Shown here one piece after another: positions 8,093 to 16,335 of a stretch of DNA of 31,481 nt (positions are counted from its first letter, which is position 1; every line of letters starts with the position of its first letter). The notes under the pieces are model-generated. The model saw only the letters and a list, made by a program, of their open reading frames with translations, was not told the DNA's origin and ran no database searches. A program made the translations under genes and the position numbers. Source of the DNA: an uncultured Campylobacter sp. (GTDB lineage Bacteria; Campylobacterota; Campylobacteria; Campylobacterales; Campylobacteraceae); NCBI RefSeq assembly GCF_937997535.1, contig NZ_CALKTT010000042.1, positions 1 to 31,481 on the forward strand. The letters are read 5' to 3'.

Positions 8093-9051
8093 TTTATATT
8101 CTCCTTATACCAGTTTACCGTCTGTCTTAGTCCGTCGTCAAATGTCGTATTATCTACATCACCAATTAAGGATATAAGCTTAGAATTGCTCGCGTTATGA
8201 CATTTTACATCGGACACCCTGGCCTCTTTCGATATTATATCGCCTTTATAATCCATGATGTTAGCTATTTTGTGGATTACATCCGATATAGATGTTTGAT
8301 TTTTAGATGAGATATTAACGCTATCACCAGCCTCCATTACAGAATATAGCTTCATAATAGAATCAATAGTATCATAAACGTAAATAAAATCTCTACTTTG
8401 CTTTCCATCTCCATGTATCTCAGGAGGAATTCCATTTAAAATTTTATAAACGGTTATCGGAATAACGCCAGATAAATAGCCTTTGTAATTTTGTCTTGGA
8501 CCATAATTATTAAAAGGCCTTACTATAAATGCGTCTAAATTAAACATTTTTACCCACGAAGTAAGCGCAAGATCAGCAGCGGCCTTGCCTGCCGCATAAG
8601 CAGTAGTGGGAAAAATAGGGTGTTTTTCATCCATAGGCTCATAAACAGCGCTGCCATAAACTTCTGATGTAGAAAAATGAACCAATGTTTTAAAAAAACC
8701 TTTTTTTTGAAATTCAAGCAAATTTAAAACACCGTTTACATTTGTATCAAAGGCATTTTTTGGATTTACAAAGGAGTAATTAAGTGCTTTTGTTGCCAGA
8801 TTAAAGACTATATCAATATTGTGGTTTGTAAAAATATACTCCAAGCTAGAGCATATCTCTATATCGTCTTTATACAAAATAACACCTTTGCTTATGGCTT
8901 TTTGCAAATTTGATTCGCTACCGGCAAACATATTATCAACGACTACAATACTTTTTGCGCCTTCAGACAATAATCTATCTACTAGATGACTGCCTATAAA
9001 ACCGGCTCCGCCGGTTACGAGTATATTGCTACCATTTATTTTTGGTCTCAC
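8089..9051 (-). CDS. Extended SDR: nucleotide-sugar dehydratase/decarboxylase/epimerase
   Basis: A 320-residue extended short-chain dehydrogenase with an N-terminal NAD-binding motif (GGAGFIGSH, residues 14-22) and an active site of FSTSEVYG (Thr128, Ser129, Glu130) plus Tyr152-x3-Lys156 (AYAAGKAAAD). The Ser-Glu in STSEVYG is the variant found in ArnA-type UDP-glucuronate decarboxylases and GDP-mannose 4,6-dehydratases, whereas RmlB has Thr-Asp-Glu and 4-epimerases usually lack the acidic residue. I therefore favour an enzyme making a 4-keto sugar for the aminotransferase encoded next, but epimerase activity is possible. The start is GTG at 9051, overlapping the upstream stop as GTGA. A run of eight A on the coding strand near 8703 lies inside the gene and appears in frame. 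Confidence 0.78.
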   Translation of the reverse strand: MRPKINGSNILVTGGAGFIGSHLVDRLLSEGAKSIVVVDNMFAGSESNLQKAISKGVILYKDDIEICSSLEYIFTNHNIDIVFNLATKALNYSFVNPKNAFDTNVNGVLNLLEFQKKGFFKTLVHFSTSEVYGSAVYEPMDEKHPIFPTTAYAAGKAAADLALTSWVKMFNLDAFIVRPFNNYGPRQNYKGYLSGVIPITVYKILNGIPPEIHGDGKQSRDFIYVYDTIDSIMKLYSVMEAGDSVNISSKNQTSISDVIHKIANIMDYKGDIISKEARVSDVKCHNASNSKLISLIGDVDNTTFDDGLRQTVNWYKENIK

Positions 9052-10004
9052 TTTACTGCCTCCATAATTTCTTTTTGAATAACACTAGCAACCTCGATAG
9101 CCGCCACCCCATTACACTCGTTAGCCACCACAATATCATCGCCGTTGCACAACTTAGCAAAATCTACAAGTTCAAGCAATAATGCCTCTTGCGGTCTTAC
9201 ATCAACTATCTCAATTTTTGATGATATGGATACATTGTCTATGTATTGCTCAATCGTTTGTTTGTTGACAAATATTTCTTTACTTAGAAGATTGCAGTCA
9301 ATATATTTATCATCGCAAGTTACGCAGATATTTCTTGTCCTTTTTTCCGTAATTCTACTTGCTAAAATATTAGAAAAAGAGCCATTTTTATGTGTTATTA
9401 TAGCCCTTGCATACTCTATCATTCGATTTTTTATGTAGCCGTGTGCATAAATTTTATCTACCTTGCCATTAAATTTTAGTGCCAGGTCAATATCGTGAAT
9501 CATTAAATCCATAACCACATCAACGTCAGTTATTCTACTACTAACCTTATTTGTCCTAGAAAAATCAATAGCAATAGTGTTTTTGCTATTATTTATTACA
9601 TTTTGTAAAGCAACGACGGCAGGATTATATCTTTCTATAAAACCGACTTGAATTTTTAAATTTAGCTCTTTTGCTAATTTTACTACCTCTTTGCTTGTTT
9701 CAAGCGTAGATGTCAACGGCTTTTCTACAAAAATGTTTTTAACATACTTTGAGACCAATTTTATATAATCAAAATGTGTAAAAGTAGGTGTTACTATTAT
9801 TACGCCATCAAGTCCTTTTAAATCACTCTCTAAATTATCTGAAACCGGGACATTATAAATTTTTGAAATTTTATCACAAGCCTGTTTGTCTAAATCATAT
9901 ATAAAGGCAATTTCAACTTGTTTTAACATTGATAAATTTCTAAGATGGTTTTGCCCCATCACCCCAACTCCCAACAGGCCTATTTTTGCAGTTTTATTTT
10001 TCAT
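9048..10004 (-). CDS. wlbA: WlbA/WbpB-type UDP-N-acetylglucosaminuronate 3-dehydrogenase (Gfo/Idh/MocA)
   Basis: A 318-residue Gfo/Idh/MocA oxidoreductase with an N-terminal Rossmann motif (GLLGVGVMG, residues 9-17) and the family motif EKP at 94-96 (FVEKPLTST); MDLMIHDIDLAL carries the conserved HD pair. In the WlbA/WbpB pathway this enzyme oxidises C3 of UDP-GlcNAcA to a keto group, which the aminotransferase then converts to an amine. The assignment rests mainly on the neighbouring acetyltransferase (WlbB/WbpD-like) and aminotransferase (WlbC/WbpE-like), which complete the three-step set. The ATG follows AAGGG with good spacing and overlaps the upstream gene by 11 bases. General Gfo/Idh/MocA proteins are diverse, so sequence alone would not fix the substrate. 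Confidence 0.82.
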   Translation of the reverse strand: MKNKTAKIGLLGVGVMGQNHLRNLSMLKQVEIAFIYDLDKQACDKISKIYNVPVSDNLESDLKGLDGVIIVTPTFTHFDYIKLVSKYVKNIFVEKPLTSTLETSKEVVKLAKELNLKIQVGFIERYNPAVVALQNVINNSKNTIAIDFSRTNKVSSRITDVDVVMDLMIHDIDLALKFNGKVDKIYAHGYIKNRMIEYARAIITHKNGSFSNILASRITEKRTRNICVTCDDKYIDCNLLSKEIFVNKQTIEQYIDNVSISSKIEIVDVRPQEALLLELVDFAKLCNGDDIVVANECNGVAAIEVASVIQKEIMEAVK

Positions 10005-10506
10005 CTGAGTTCCCTTGTATTTTATTGCCCATTTTATCTATATAGCTAAAATGTTTTGCGGGATTTCCCATAACTAGGCTATATGGCTCGACATTCTTTG
10101 TTACTACGCTCCCGGCAGCAACCATACAATATTCACCCAAAACTACACCACAAACTATTGTTGAATTTGCACCTATACTAGCACCATTTTTTATAATAGT
10201 TTTAGTGATTTGCCAATTTGTATTAAATGCTCTTGGGATTTTATCATTTGTAAAACTGACGTTCGGTCCCACAAATACATCATCTTCAATCACAACACCA
10301 TGATATATAGAAACTCCGTTTTGTATTTTGCAATTGTTACCGATTTTTACACCGATATCAATATATGTATCTTTTGATATAATGCAATTCTTACCTATTT
10401 CACTATCTTCTCTGACTTGCGAATTTATCCAAATTTTAGTTCCTTCCCCTATCTTTGCTTGCGAGGAAACATGTGCATTTGGATGTATAAAATATGAATT
10501 ATCCAT
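9994..10506 (-). CDS. wlbB: WlbB/WbpD-type hexapeptide-repeat sugar N-acetyltransferase
   Basis: This 170-residue protein is built of left-handed beta-helix hexapeptide repeats (IGEGTKIW, IGKNCIIS, IGNNCKIQNGVSIYHGVVIEDDVFVGPN, IGANSTIVCGVVLGEYC). The stretch VFVGPNVSFTNDKIPR and the length match WbpD/WlbB, which acetylate the 3-amino group of UDP-GlcNAc3NA from acetyl-CoA to give UDP-2,3-diacetamido-2,3-dideoxy-glucuronic acid. It lies between the WlbC-like aminotransferase (8-base overlap) and the WlbA-like dehydrogenase, in the set expected for that pathway. Enzymes of this fold act as trimers. Alternatives such as PglD- or FdtC-like acetyltransferases have similar repeats, but the neighbours favour WlbB. 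Confidence 0.87.
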   Translation of the reverse strand: MDNSYFIHPNAHVSSQAKIGEGTKIWINSQVREDSEIGKNCIISKDTYIDIGVKIGNNCKIQNGVSIYHGVVIEDDVFVGPNVSFTNDKIPRAFNTNWQITKTIIKNGASIGANSTIVCGVVLGEYCMVAAGSVVTKNVEPYSLVMGNPAKHFSYIDKMGNKIQGNSDEK

Positions 10507-11587
10507 TGTTTATAACCTTTATGATTAAATCTTGTTCACCTTTTGTGACAAAAGCCGACATAGGTATGGCCATGATATCGTTTGATACTTCTTCCGTGAT
10601 TGGAAAATCACCTTTTTTGTATCCCAAATAATGAAAAACCTCCTGTAAGTGTAGAGGTATAGGATAATAAACGCCAGTAGGAATTCCATTATCATTGCAT
10701 CTTTTTATCATATCATTTCTATCTTTTACTCTTATGCAGTATTGTGCCCAAACAGATAGATTATGTTCCTCCACAAATGGGGCAGTAACTCCTTTGAGAT
10801 TATCTTTATAAGTATTTGCGATTTTTTGTCTGATAGCGATTTCATCTTCAAAATATTTTAATTTTACATTTAAGACCGCTGCTTGAATTGTATCTAAACG
10901 TCCATTTATTCCTATACAACCATGAACATACTTTTTAGTTTGTCCATGATTTAGGATAACACGAATTTGTCTTGCCAAATCATCATTGTTAGTAAAAACT
11001 GCTCCACCATCGCCATAGCAGCCAAGTGGTTTTGCCGGAAAAAATGATGTCGTTGCTATTTCAGAAAGACTACAAGATCTTTTATTTTTATATAAAGCGC
11101 CAAAGCTTTGTGCCGCATCTTCTATTACTTTTAAATGGTGTTTCTTTGCTATATCATTTATTTTATCCATATCTGGTACTTGGCCAAAAATAGAAACAGG
11201 CATTATAGCTTTTGTCCTTGGCGTTATAGCTGCTTCTATTTTTGAAGGATCTATATTATATGTTTTTTCATCAATATCAACAAAAACAGGTTTTGCTCCT
11301 ACAAAAGCTATCATTTCAGCAGTCGCAATAAACGTAAACGGGCTTGTTATTACCTCATCTCCATTCTTAATACCCAATGCCATCAAAGAAAGCAATAACG
11401 CATCCGTACCATTTCCGCATGCAATAGCATGTTTAACGCCTACAAAACTAGCTAATTTGTTTTCTAGTAGAGTTACTTTGTCGCCCATTATATATATAGA
11501 TGTTTCCAAAACATCGCGTATCTCATTGTCTATCTCAGTCTTATATTGCTGATATTGAGCTTGCAAATTTATAAAATTTACTCCCAT
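10499..11587 (-). CDS. wlbC: WlbC/WbpE-type 3-keto uronate aminotransferase
   Basis: A 362-residue DegT/DnrJ/EryC1 aminotransferase. The cofactor-binding lysine is Lys186 in SFFPAKPLGCYGDGGA, Asp157 lies in VIEDAAQSFGA, and the N-terminus INLQAQYQQYKTEI is typical of the WbpE/WlbC subgroup. It would transfer an amino group to C3 of UDP-3-keto-GlcNAcA, the product of the WlbA-like enzyme encoded two genes downstream. The ATG at 11587 is preceded by AAGGAG at 8-base spacing, one of the clearer ribosome binding sites in the locus, and starts 4 bases after the flippase gene. The protein is distinct from the second aminotransferase at 7013-8092, so the locus makes at least two amino sugars besides the 2-acetamido ones. 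Confidence 0.88.
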   Translation of the reverse strand: MGVNFINLQAQYQQYKTEIDNEIRDVLETSIYIMGDKVTLLENKLASFVGVKHAIACGNGTDALLLSLMALGIKNGDEVITSPFTFIATAEMIAFVGAKPVFVDIDEKTYNIDPSKIEAAITPRTKAIMPVSIFGQVPDMDKINDIAKKHHLKVIEDAAQSFGALYKNKRSCSLSEIATTSFFPAKPLGCYGDGGAVFTNNDDLARQIRVILNHGQTKKYVHGCIGINGRLDTIQAAVLNVKLKYFEDEIAIRQKIANTYKDNLKGVTAPFVEEHNLSVWAQYCIRVKDRNDMIKRCNDNGIPTGVYYPIPLHLQEVFHYLGYKKGDFPITEEVSNDIMAIPMSAFVTKGEQDLIIKVINNG

Positions 11588-11591
11588 TTTC

Positions 11592-12854
11592 CTATCTCCT
11601 TAATTTGAAATTATTTCTTGTCCAAAAATATGGTATATAATAATACTTTTGTCCTATAACACAGTATAGCATAAAATAAATAAAACTACTTATTGCTGTT
11701 GCATAAGCCGAGCCCATTAGCTCATATTTTTTTATTAATGCTAAATTTAAAAGTACATTTAAAATCAACGAACAAATGTTTATATATAAGACAAATGATG
11801 TCTTTTTTGCTATAAATACTCCGGGTGCAAAATTTATAATACCTATAAACAGAATAGATATTGATAGCCATGGAATAACGGTTGCAGCTTTTATATAAAA
11901 TTCATTTGCAACCAAACGCACTATGTATTCCGAAAAACAAAATAAAAAACAAATTAATAAGACAGATAGGATTATAAAATAATTAAAAATTTTTGCTATT
12001 GAAGCCGGTGTATTCTCATCTCGATAATGTGTATATATTAATGGCGTCAATGCTGTTTGTACACCGGAGGTAAGCAAAGCAATGACCGATGCAAATCTAA
12101 AAGCAATACCATATATACCAACATCTTCTACTGATAAAAAATATTTAATTATAAACCTATCAGCATATACCATAGCATAGGCCATGATGACAGAAAATAC
12201 CAATGGTAAAGAGAAATTAATCATTTTTTTCAAACAGCTTGAATTAAAAATAAAAGCATAATATTCTTTTGAATATATATATGATAATATAGCACATACT
12301 ATAGATGCAATGATCTGTGCTATAAATACGGACATAATACCATATTCATACAGTAGCATAAAGTATGTGATTATTGCAACAATTAGACTATATACAAAAC
12401 TGACTAATAAATTTTGTTTAGATTTTAATTGCCACTTTAGCTGACTACTACAATAGTGGTAAATAAAATTAAATCCGAAAGATAAAAAAGCTACAAATAC
12501 AATATCCTTGTATTTTGTATTATCAAAAAGAAAAAAAGATATCTTTGAATAAAAAGGGGTAGTACAAACAATGAAAAAACCATATAAAAATACTATACTC
12601 CAAAAACCAGTTGAAACTATTGTTATTTTGTCATTATTATTGGACTCTGGGAAAAATCTAGATACTGCCTGATGAATTTCAAGCCCAATAATTACAGATA
12701 TTATACTCCCAGTAACAACTAACAAATCAACAACTCCATATTCTTTTGCGGAGAGAAAAGAGGTATATACAGGAATCATTATGAAACTTATTGCTTTTGT
12801 TAAAATATTAGCAACCGTATATATAATGCTATCCAATAATAATTGTTTCTTCAT
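11592..12854 (-). CDS. wzx: Wzx-type polysaccharide flippase
   Basis: A 420-residue, very hydrophobic protein with about 12 predicted membrane helices. The N-terminal segment, with KAISFIMIPVYTSFLSAKEYG and then a charged loop (HQAVSRFFPES), is the hallmark start of Wzx/RfbX flippases of the MOP superfamily. Wzx moves the completed undecaprenyl-diphosphate-linked repeat unit from the cytoplasmic to the periplasmic face of the inner membrane for polymerisation by Wzy. No Wzy is evident here, so either it lies outside or one of the polytopic proteins plays that part. The ATG overlaps the preceding stop as ATGA. The gene is strongly AT-rich, which is usual for wzx. A PglK-type ABC flippase is excluded because no ATPase motifs are present. 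Confidence 0.92.
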   Translation of the reverse strand: MKKQLLLDSIIYTVANILTKAISFIMIPVYTSFLSAKEYGVVDLLVVTGSIISVIIGLEIHQAVSRFFPESNNNDKITIVSTGFWSIVFLYGFFIVCTTPFYSKISFFLFDNTKYKDIVFVAFLSFGFNFIYHYCSSQLKWQLKSKQNLLVSFVYSLIVAIITYFMLLYEYGIMSVFIAQIIASIVCAILSYIYSKEYYAFIFNSSCLKKMINFSLPLVFSVIMAYAMVYADRFIIKYFLSVEDVGIYGIAFRFASVIALLTSGVQTALTPLIYTHYRDENTPASIAKIFNYFIILSVLLICFLFCFSEYIVRLVANEFYIKAATVIPWLSISILFIGIINFAPGVFIAKKTSFVLYINICSLILNVLLNLALIKKYELMGSAYATAISSFIYFMLYCVIGQKYYYIPYFWTRNNFKLRR

Positions 12855-14209
12855 TGCACCGATAACCTATTTTCTATCCATCTAAACTTACCATTTGATG
12901 TAAAATTAATTTGGTCTACATATTTTATATTTATATCTATGCTTTGCCCATATATTTTCTTTAGATCCGTAACAAGAGTATTTACCTCTTCTTTGAAACG
13001 TTTATCTAATAATACATTCTGATCTTTCACCTCAAGAACTAAATCAAATAATTTTAGCTCATGTTGAATAATTTTGGCAGCATTAATGTAAAATAAATGC
13101 TTAAATGGAAATGTAACGACCGCGGGCGGAATCAAATCCCCATTTTCATTATAAGTATAATCCTCCTGTCTGCCGATTATATCCTTAATAACTGGATATA
13201 GAGCATCGTTTGAACTACTCAAAATACCTTCAGCAATATCTGACATTTGGTATCTTATAATTGGCATAACTTCATTTATAAAACCTGTTGCAATAATTTT
13301 ATTTTCATAGTCTGTTTCAAATATGCCATATGTAGGTATAAAATGATATAATCTATCATTCTTCCATGCGCCCAACGCCACTTTTTCGGTTTGACCATAA
13401 TGCGAAATTTTCTGACAATGAAAAACTTCATCTATAATACTCATTTGCCAATCATATAGTACCTCTGATGCCAGCATTATCCCTTTCGGCTGATAGTGTA
13501 TTTCTGATTCTTTTAATAATCTTGCAAATTTAACTATCGCCGATGGATACCCATGAATAAAATTATATCCTGTTTTTAAGATACGTTTTATAATAATATT
13601 TATATTATGGATATCCATTTTTATAATATTAATTCTTAAAACTCTTTCGTCTGGCAGAAAAATAAAATCTTTATTGTCATCTACGAAGCCTCTAAATTCA
13701 ATCCTGCCATCGCCAGGAACATAACCAATTCTTTTCCATTGATAAAAGATAGATGCTAATTCCCGTAGTCTAGTTTTATCATCCTCATATATCTCTAATG
13801 TTTTTCCAGTTGTCCCACTCGTATATGCTTTTTTTAAATACGATATAGAAACATCGCTACGCACCATCTTTTTAGAATTATTTCTTATTTCATCTTTTGT
13901 TAATATAGGTATTTTCTTTAAATCAGAGATATCATTTAGCATAGAAGGATGAAAGCCCGCAGAATCATATTTTTCTTTATAGAATGTTGTTTTGTAATAT
14001 GCAATATCAACAATATGTTTTAATGATTCAAACTGGTATTTTTCCATATACTTAATATTCTCTATTTCGTTATTCAATAGTAGATTATAAAAATTATAAA
14101 ATTCTCTATTTAATTTTCTAATCCTATAGGGTATAATGGCATAAAGCCTTCTTGCAAATGCCTCTAAAATATAGTTTGATTTAATAATTTTTTTTATACT
14201 ACCAATCAT
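12851..14209 (-). CDS. CapK/PaaK-like adenylate-forming enzyme
   Basis: A 452-residue ANL-superfamily protein resembling phenylacetate-CoA ligase and CapK. It has the P-loop-like motif YTSGTTGKTLE, the later motif HYGQTEKVALGAW, and a C-terminal segment SNGKFRWIENR like the mobile lid domain. PaaK enzymes activate aryl acids as acyl-AMP and then acyl-CoA; CapK-like copies in capsule and O-antigen loci have no firmly assigned substrate and may activate a carboxylate for transfer to, or amidation on, a sugar. I chose the ATG at 14209, which overlaps the upstream stop as ATGA; a longer frame begins at 14248 inside the preceding gene. The G+C content drops abruptly from the upstream gene into this one. 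Confidence 0.83.
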   Translation of the reverse strand: MIGSIKKIIKSNYILEAFARRLYAIIPYRIRKLNREFYNFYNLLLNNEIENIKYMEKYQFESLKHIVDIAYYKTTFYKEKYDSAGFHPSMLNDISDLKKIPILTKDEIRNNSKKMVRSDVSISYLKKAYTSGTTGKTLEIYEDDKTRLRELASIFYQWKRIGYVPGDGRIEFRGFVDDNKDFIFLPDERVLRINIIKMDIHNINIIIKRILKTGYNFIHGYPSAIVKFARLLKESEIHYQPKGIMLASEVLYDWQMSIIDEVFHCQKISHYGQTEKVALGAWKNDRLYHFIPTYGIFETDYENKIIATGFINEVMPIIRYQMSDIAEGILSSSNDALYPVIKDIIGRQEDYTYNENGDLIPPAVVTFPFKHLFYINAAKIIQHELKLFDLVLEVKDQNVLLDKRFKEEVNTLVTDLKKIYGQSIDINIKYVDQINFTSNGKFRWIENRLSVQ

Positions 14210-16335
14210 ATTAAAAATGAAATCTCCGTCGTCTGCACCATATCCCAAAGCTCTATCGGCCAGCCTTTTTTGCTTCCTTTTAGAGCCCCAAATAGCGCCT
14301 CGAGCTCTTCGAGCTGTCCCTTTTGGCTTACGCTCGTTGAAATTTCTTTCAAGCCCACTCCATATCCTTTTAAGCTTTTGTAATCGTCCAAAACGATGCT
14401 CTTGCCGTCGAAGTGGATCTCCATAAATTCCTTGCTTAGTTCCTTGCTACCGTTTGCGAAATACTCGATATTTGCCACCGAACCGTCTTTGTATTTTAAG
14501 ACGATGGATTTGTTATCCTCGGCGCTATATTTTTCATTGCTCGGCGTGATCGCCTGCGAAAATACGCTCTGTATCTCGCTGCCCGTTAGCGCCGTCATCA
14601 GATCTATTATGTGGCACGCTTCGCCCACCATTCTGCCGCCGTTTTCATGCACCCAGTGATCCATCGGTATGTAGCCTGCGTTCATTCTATATCTGATTAT
14701 CATAGGATTTATTCTAGCGCTCGTGTGCTTTTTTATCTCCTGCGCGTAAACGCTAAATCGCCTATTAAATCCCACGAATAAAAGGGGCTTGTCGCCTCCC
14801 TCAGCGTAAAATTTCTTTATCTTTTCAAGCTCGTCCTTGTTTGTCGCAAGCGGCTTTTCTACAAATACGTTTTTACCTGCTTCAAGCGCCTTTAAAGTAA
14901 GCTCCGCATGGCTATCGTGCCTTGTGGAGATGATCACCAGATCAACGTTTTTATCGTTTAAAATATCGTCTAAATTTGAAGTAGCGTAGTTCGCTCCGTA
15001 TTGCTGCGCCACCGCCTTTGCCTTATGCCCGCTTCGGTTCATGATCGCGTAAATTTTATATTTATCCGTAAGCTTTGAGATATTAGGCAGGTGCATACCG
15101 GTGGCAAATCCACCGACTCCGACGAATGCGACGTTTATCACATCCCTATTTACTGGCGCGGAGCTTATGATGATTTTTTTATCGTGATTTAGATAGCTAT
15201 CAAGCTCGGTTAAATTTGCCTCGCCGTAGTCAAGCAAAACCATGAGCGGCTTATTCTGCGAAGTCTGTAGCGACTCAAACGCCTCCGTTACCTGCTCGAT
15301 AGGATATTTTGCGTCTATGAGCTTATCCAGCTTTATCAAATTTTCATTTACCAGCCTTAGATACTCGCTCATGTTTCGATTTTCGGTCCATCTTACGTAG
15401 CTAAACGGATAATCAAGCCCCTGCTCTTCGTAGCTCTTGCCGTAGCGACCGGGACCATAGGATGTGGAGATGAGAAAATCAAGCTCCTTTTTATACATAT
15501 CCTCTCTATTTATCTGCATACCGGCAACGCCTACGAGCACCACTCTGCCCTTTTTCTTGCACATCTGAAAGCTTTGTGACAGCGGCTCGCTACTGCTCGT
15601 AGCGGCGGTAAATAGCACTCCATCAGCGCCGTATCCACCGCTCCAGGATGAAACGACATCCAGCAAATCGTCTTTTGACGGGTTTATGACGAGCTCGGCG
15701 CCGTATTCCTTTGCTATCTGCAAGCGCCTATCGTCAAAATCGCTGACCGCAACCCTTACGCCTGAAATTTTAAGCATCTGCACCGCAAGAAGCCCTAAAA
15801 TCCCAGCTCCCACCACTACGCAGGTCTCGCCTAACCTTAGATTGATCCGCCTAACGCCCTGCATCGCTATACCGCCCAGCGTCACGGTGCAAGCCCGCTC
15901 AAAGTCCATATCCTGCGGCATTTTCATAACTAAATTTTTTGGCACGTCTACGTATTCGGCGTGGTTTGCAAGCCCTGCGCCGGCTGCGGCAACGCGCTCT
16001 CCGACTTCAAAATTTGAAACGCCCTCTCCGACCGCTATGACGACGCCGCTAAGCGAATAGCCAGTCGGGCTTCCGCTATCAAGCTTGCCCTTTACCTTCG
16101 CGTAGACGCTGGCTATGCCATCGGATTTCACCATATTGATGACTTTTTTTACATTCTCCGGCTGCTCCAAGGCCCTTCTGATCAGGCTTTTACCGCTATT
16201 TGATACGCCGCTTATCTCGGTACCCGCCGATATGCAGCTATTTACCACCTTAATGAGAACACATCCCTTTGAAACACTTGGAGCAGGGATCTGCTCTGCC
16301 AAAACCTTACCTTTTTTAACTATTGCTTGTATCAT
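14206..16335 (-). CDS. Bi-domain oxidoreductase: Zn-alcohol-dehydrogenase-like fused to Gfo/Idh/MocA
   Basis: A 709-residue natural fusion. Residues 1 to about 370 form a medium-chain alcohol-dehydrogenase-like domain with a Rossmann motif at 173-181 (VVVGAGILG) and N-terminal CISAGTE in place of the usual catalytic zinc-site sequence. Residues from about 400 form a Gfo/Idh/MocA domain with FVGVGGFA (404-411), EKP (493-495) and a GEACHIIDL segment carrying His575. The two NAD(P) sites suggest coupled oxidation and reduction on one sugar, for example an epimerisation, but no reaction is established to my knowledge. The ATG at 16335 forms an ATGA overlap with the upstream stop and begins the expected MIQAIVKKGKV; a longer frame to 16440 is rejected. 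G+C is much higher than in the next gene. Its usual companions, a heparinase-like protein and a CapK-like enzyme, are both in this locus. Confidence 0.88.
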   Translation of the reverse strand: MIQAIVKKGKVLAEQIPAPSVSKGCVLIKVVNSCISAGTEISGVSNSGKSLIRRALEQPENVKKVINMVKSDGIASVYAKVKGKLDSGSPTGYSLSGVVIAVGEGVSNFEVGERVAAAGAGLANHAEYVDVPKNLVMKMPQDMDFERACTVTLGGIAMQGVRRINLRLGETCVVVGAGILGLLAVQMLKISGVRVAVSDFDDRRLQIAKEYGAELVINPSKDDLLDVVSSWSGGYGADGVLFTAATSSSEPLSQSFQMCKKKGRVVLVGVAGMQINREDMYKKELDFLISTSYGPGRYGKSYEEQGLDYPFSYVRWTENRNMSEYLRLVNENLIKLDKLIDAKYPIEQVTEAFESLQTSQNKPLMVLLDYGEANLTELDSYLNHDKKIIISSAPVNRDVINVAFVGVGGFATGMHLPNISKLTDKYKIYAIMNRSGHKAKAVAQQYGANYATSNLDDILNDKNVDLVIISTRHDSHAELTLKALEAGKNVFVEKPLATNKDELEKIKKFYAEGGDKPLLFVGFNRRFSVYAQEIKKHTSARINPMIIRYRMNAGYIPMDHWVHENGGRMVGEACHIIDLMTALTGSEIQSVFSQAITPSNEKYSAEDNKSIVLKYKDGSVANIEYFANGSKELSKEFMEIHFDGKSIVLDDYKSLKGYGVGLKEISTSVSQKGQLEELEALFGALKGSKKGWPIELWDMVQTTEISFLI

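Noticed and set aside
8690..8712. Adjacent A7 and T8 runs in the SDR gene as a slippage site
   Set aside because: The frame is intact through them, the runs encode ordinary Lys and Phe, and A/T runs this long are common in this AT-rich DNA.
14186..14196. T8 run near the start of the CapK-like gene as a phase-variation tract
   Set aside because: The frame is continuous and the surrounding sequence is AT-rich; poly-G, not poly-A, is the usual switch in this group.
15686..16060. 124-codon plus-strand frame opposite the fused oxidoreductase
   Set aside because: Low-complexity Ser/Thr/Pro-rich translation typical of an antisense shadow of a GC-richer gene.
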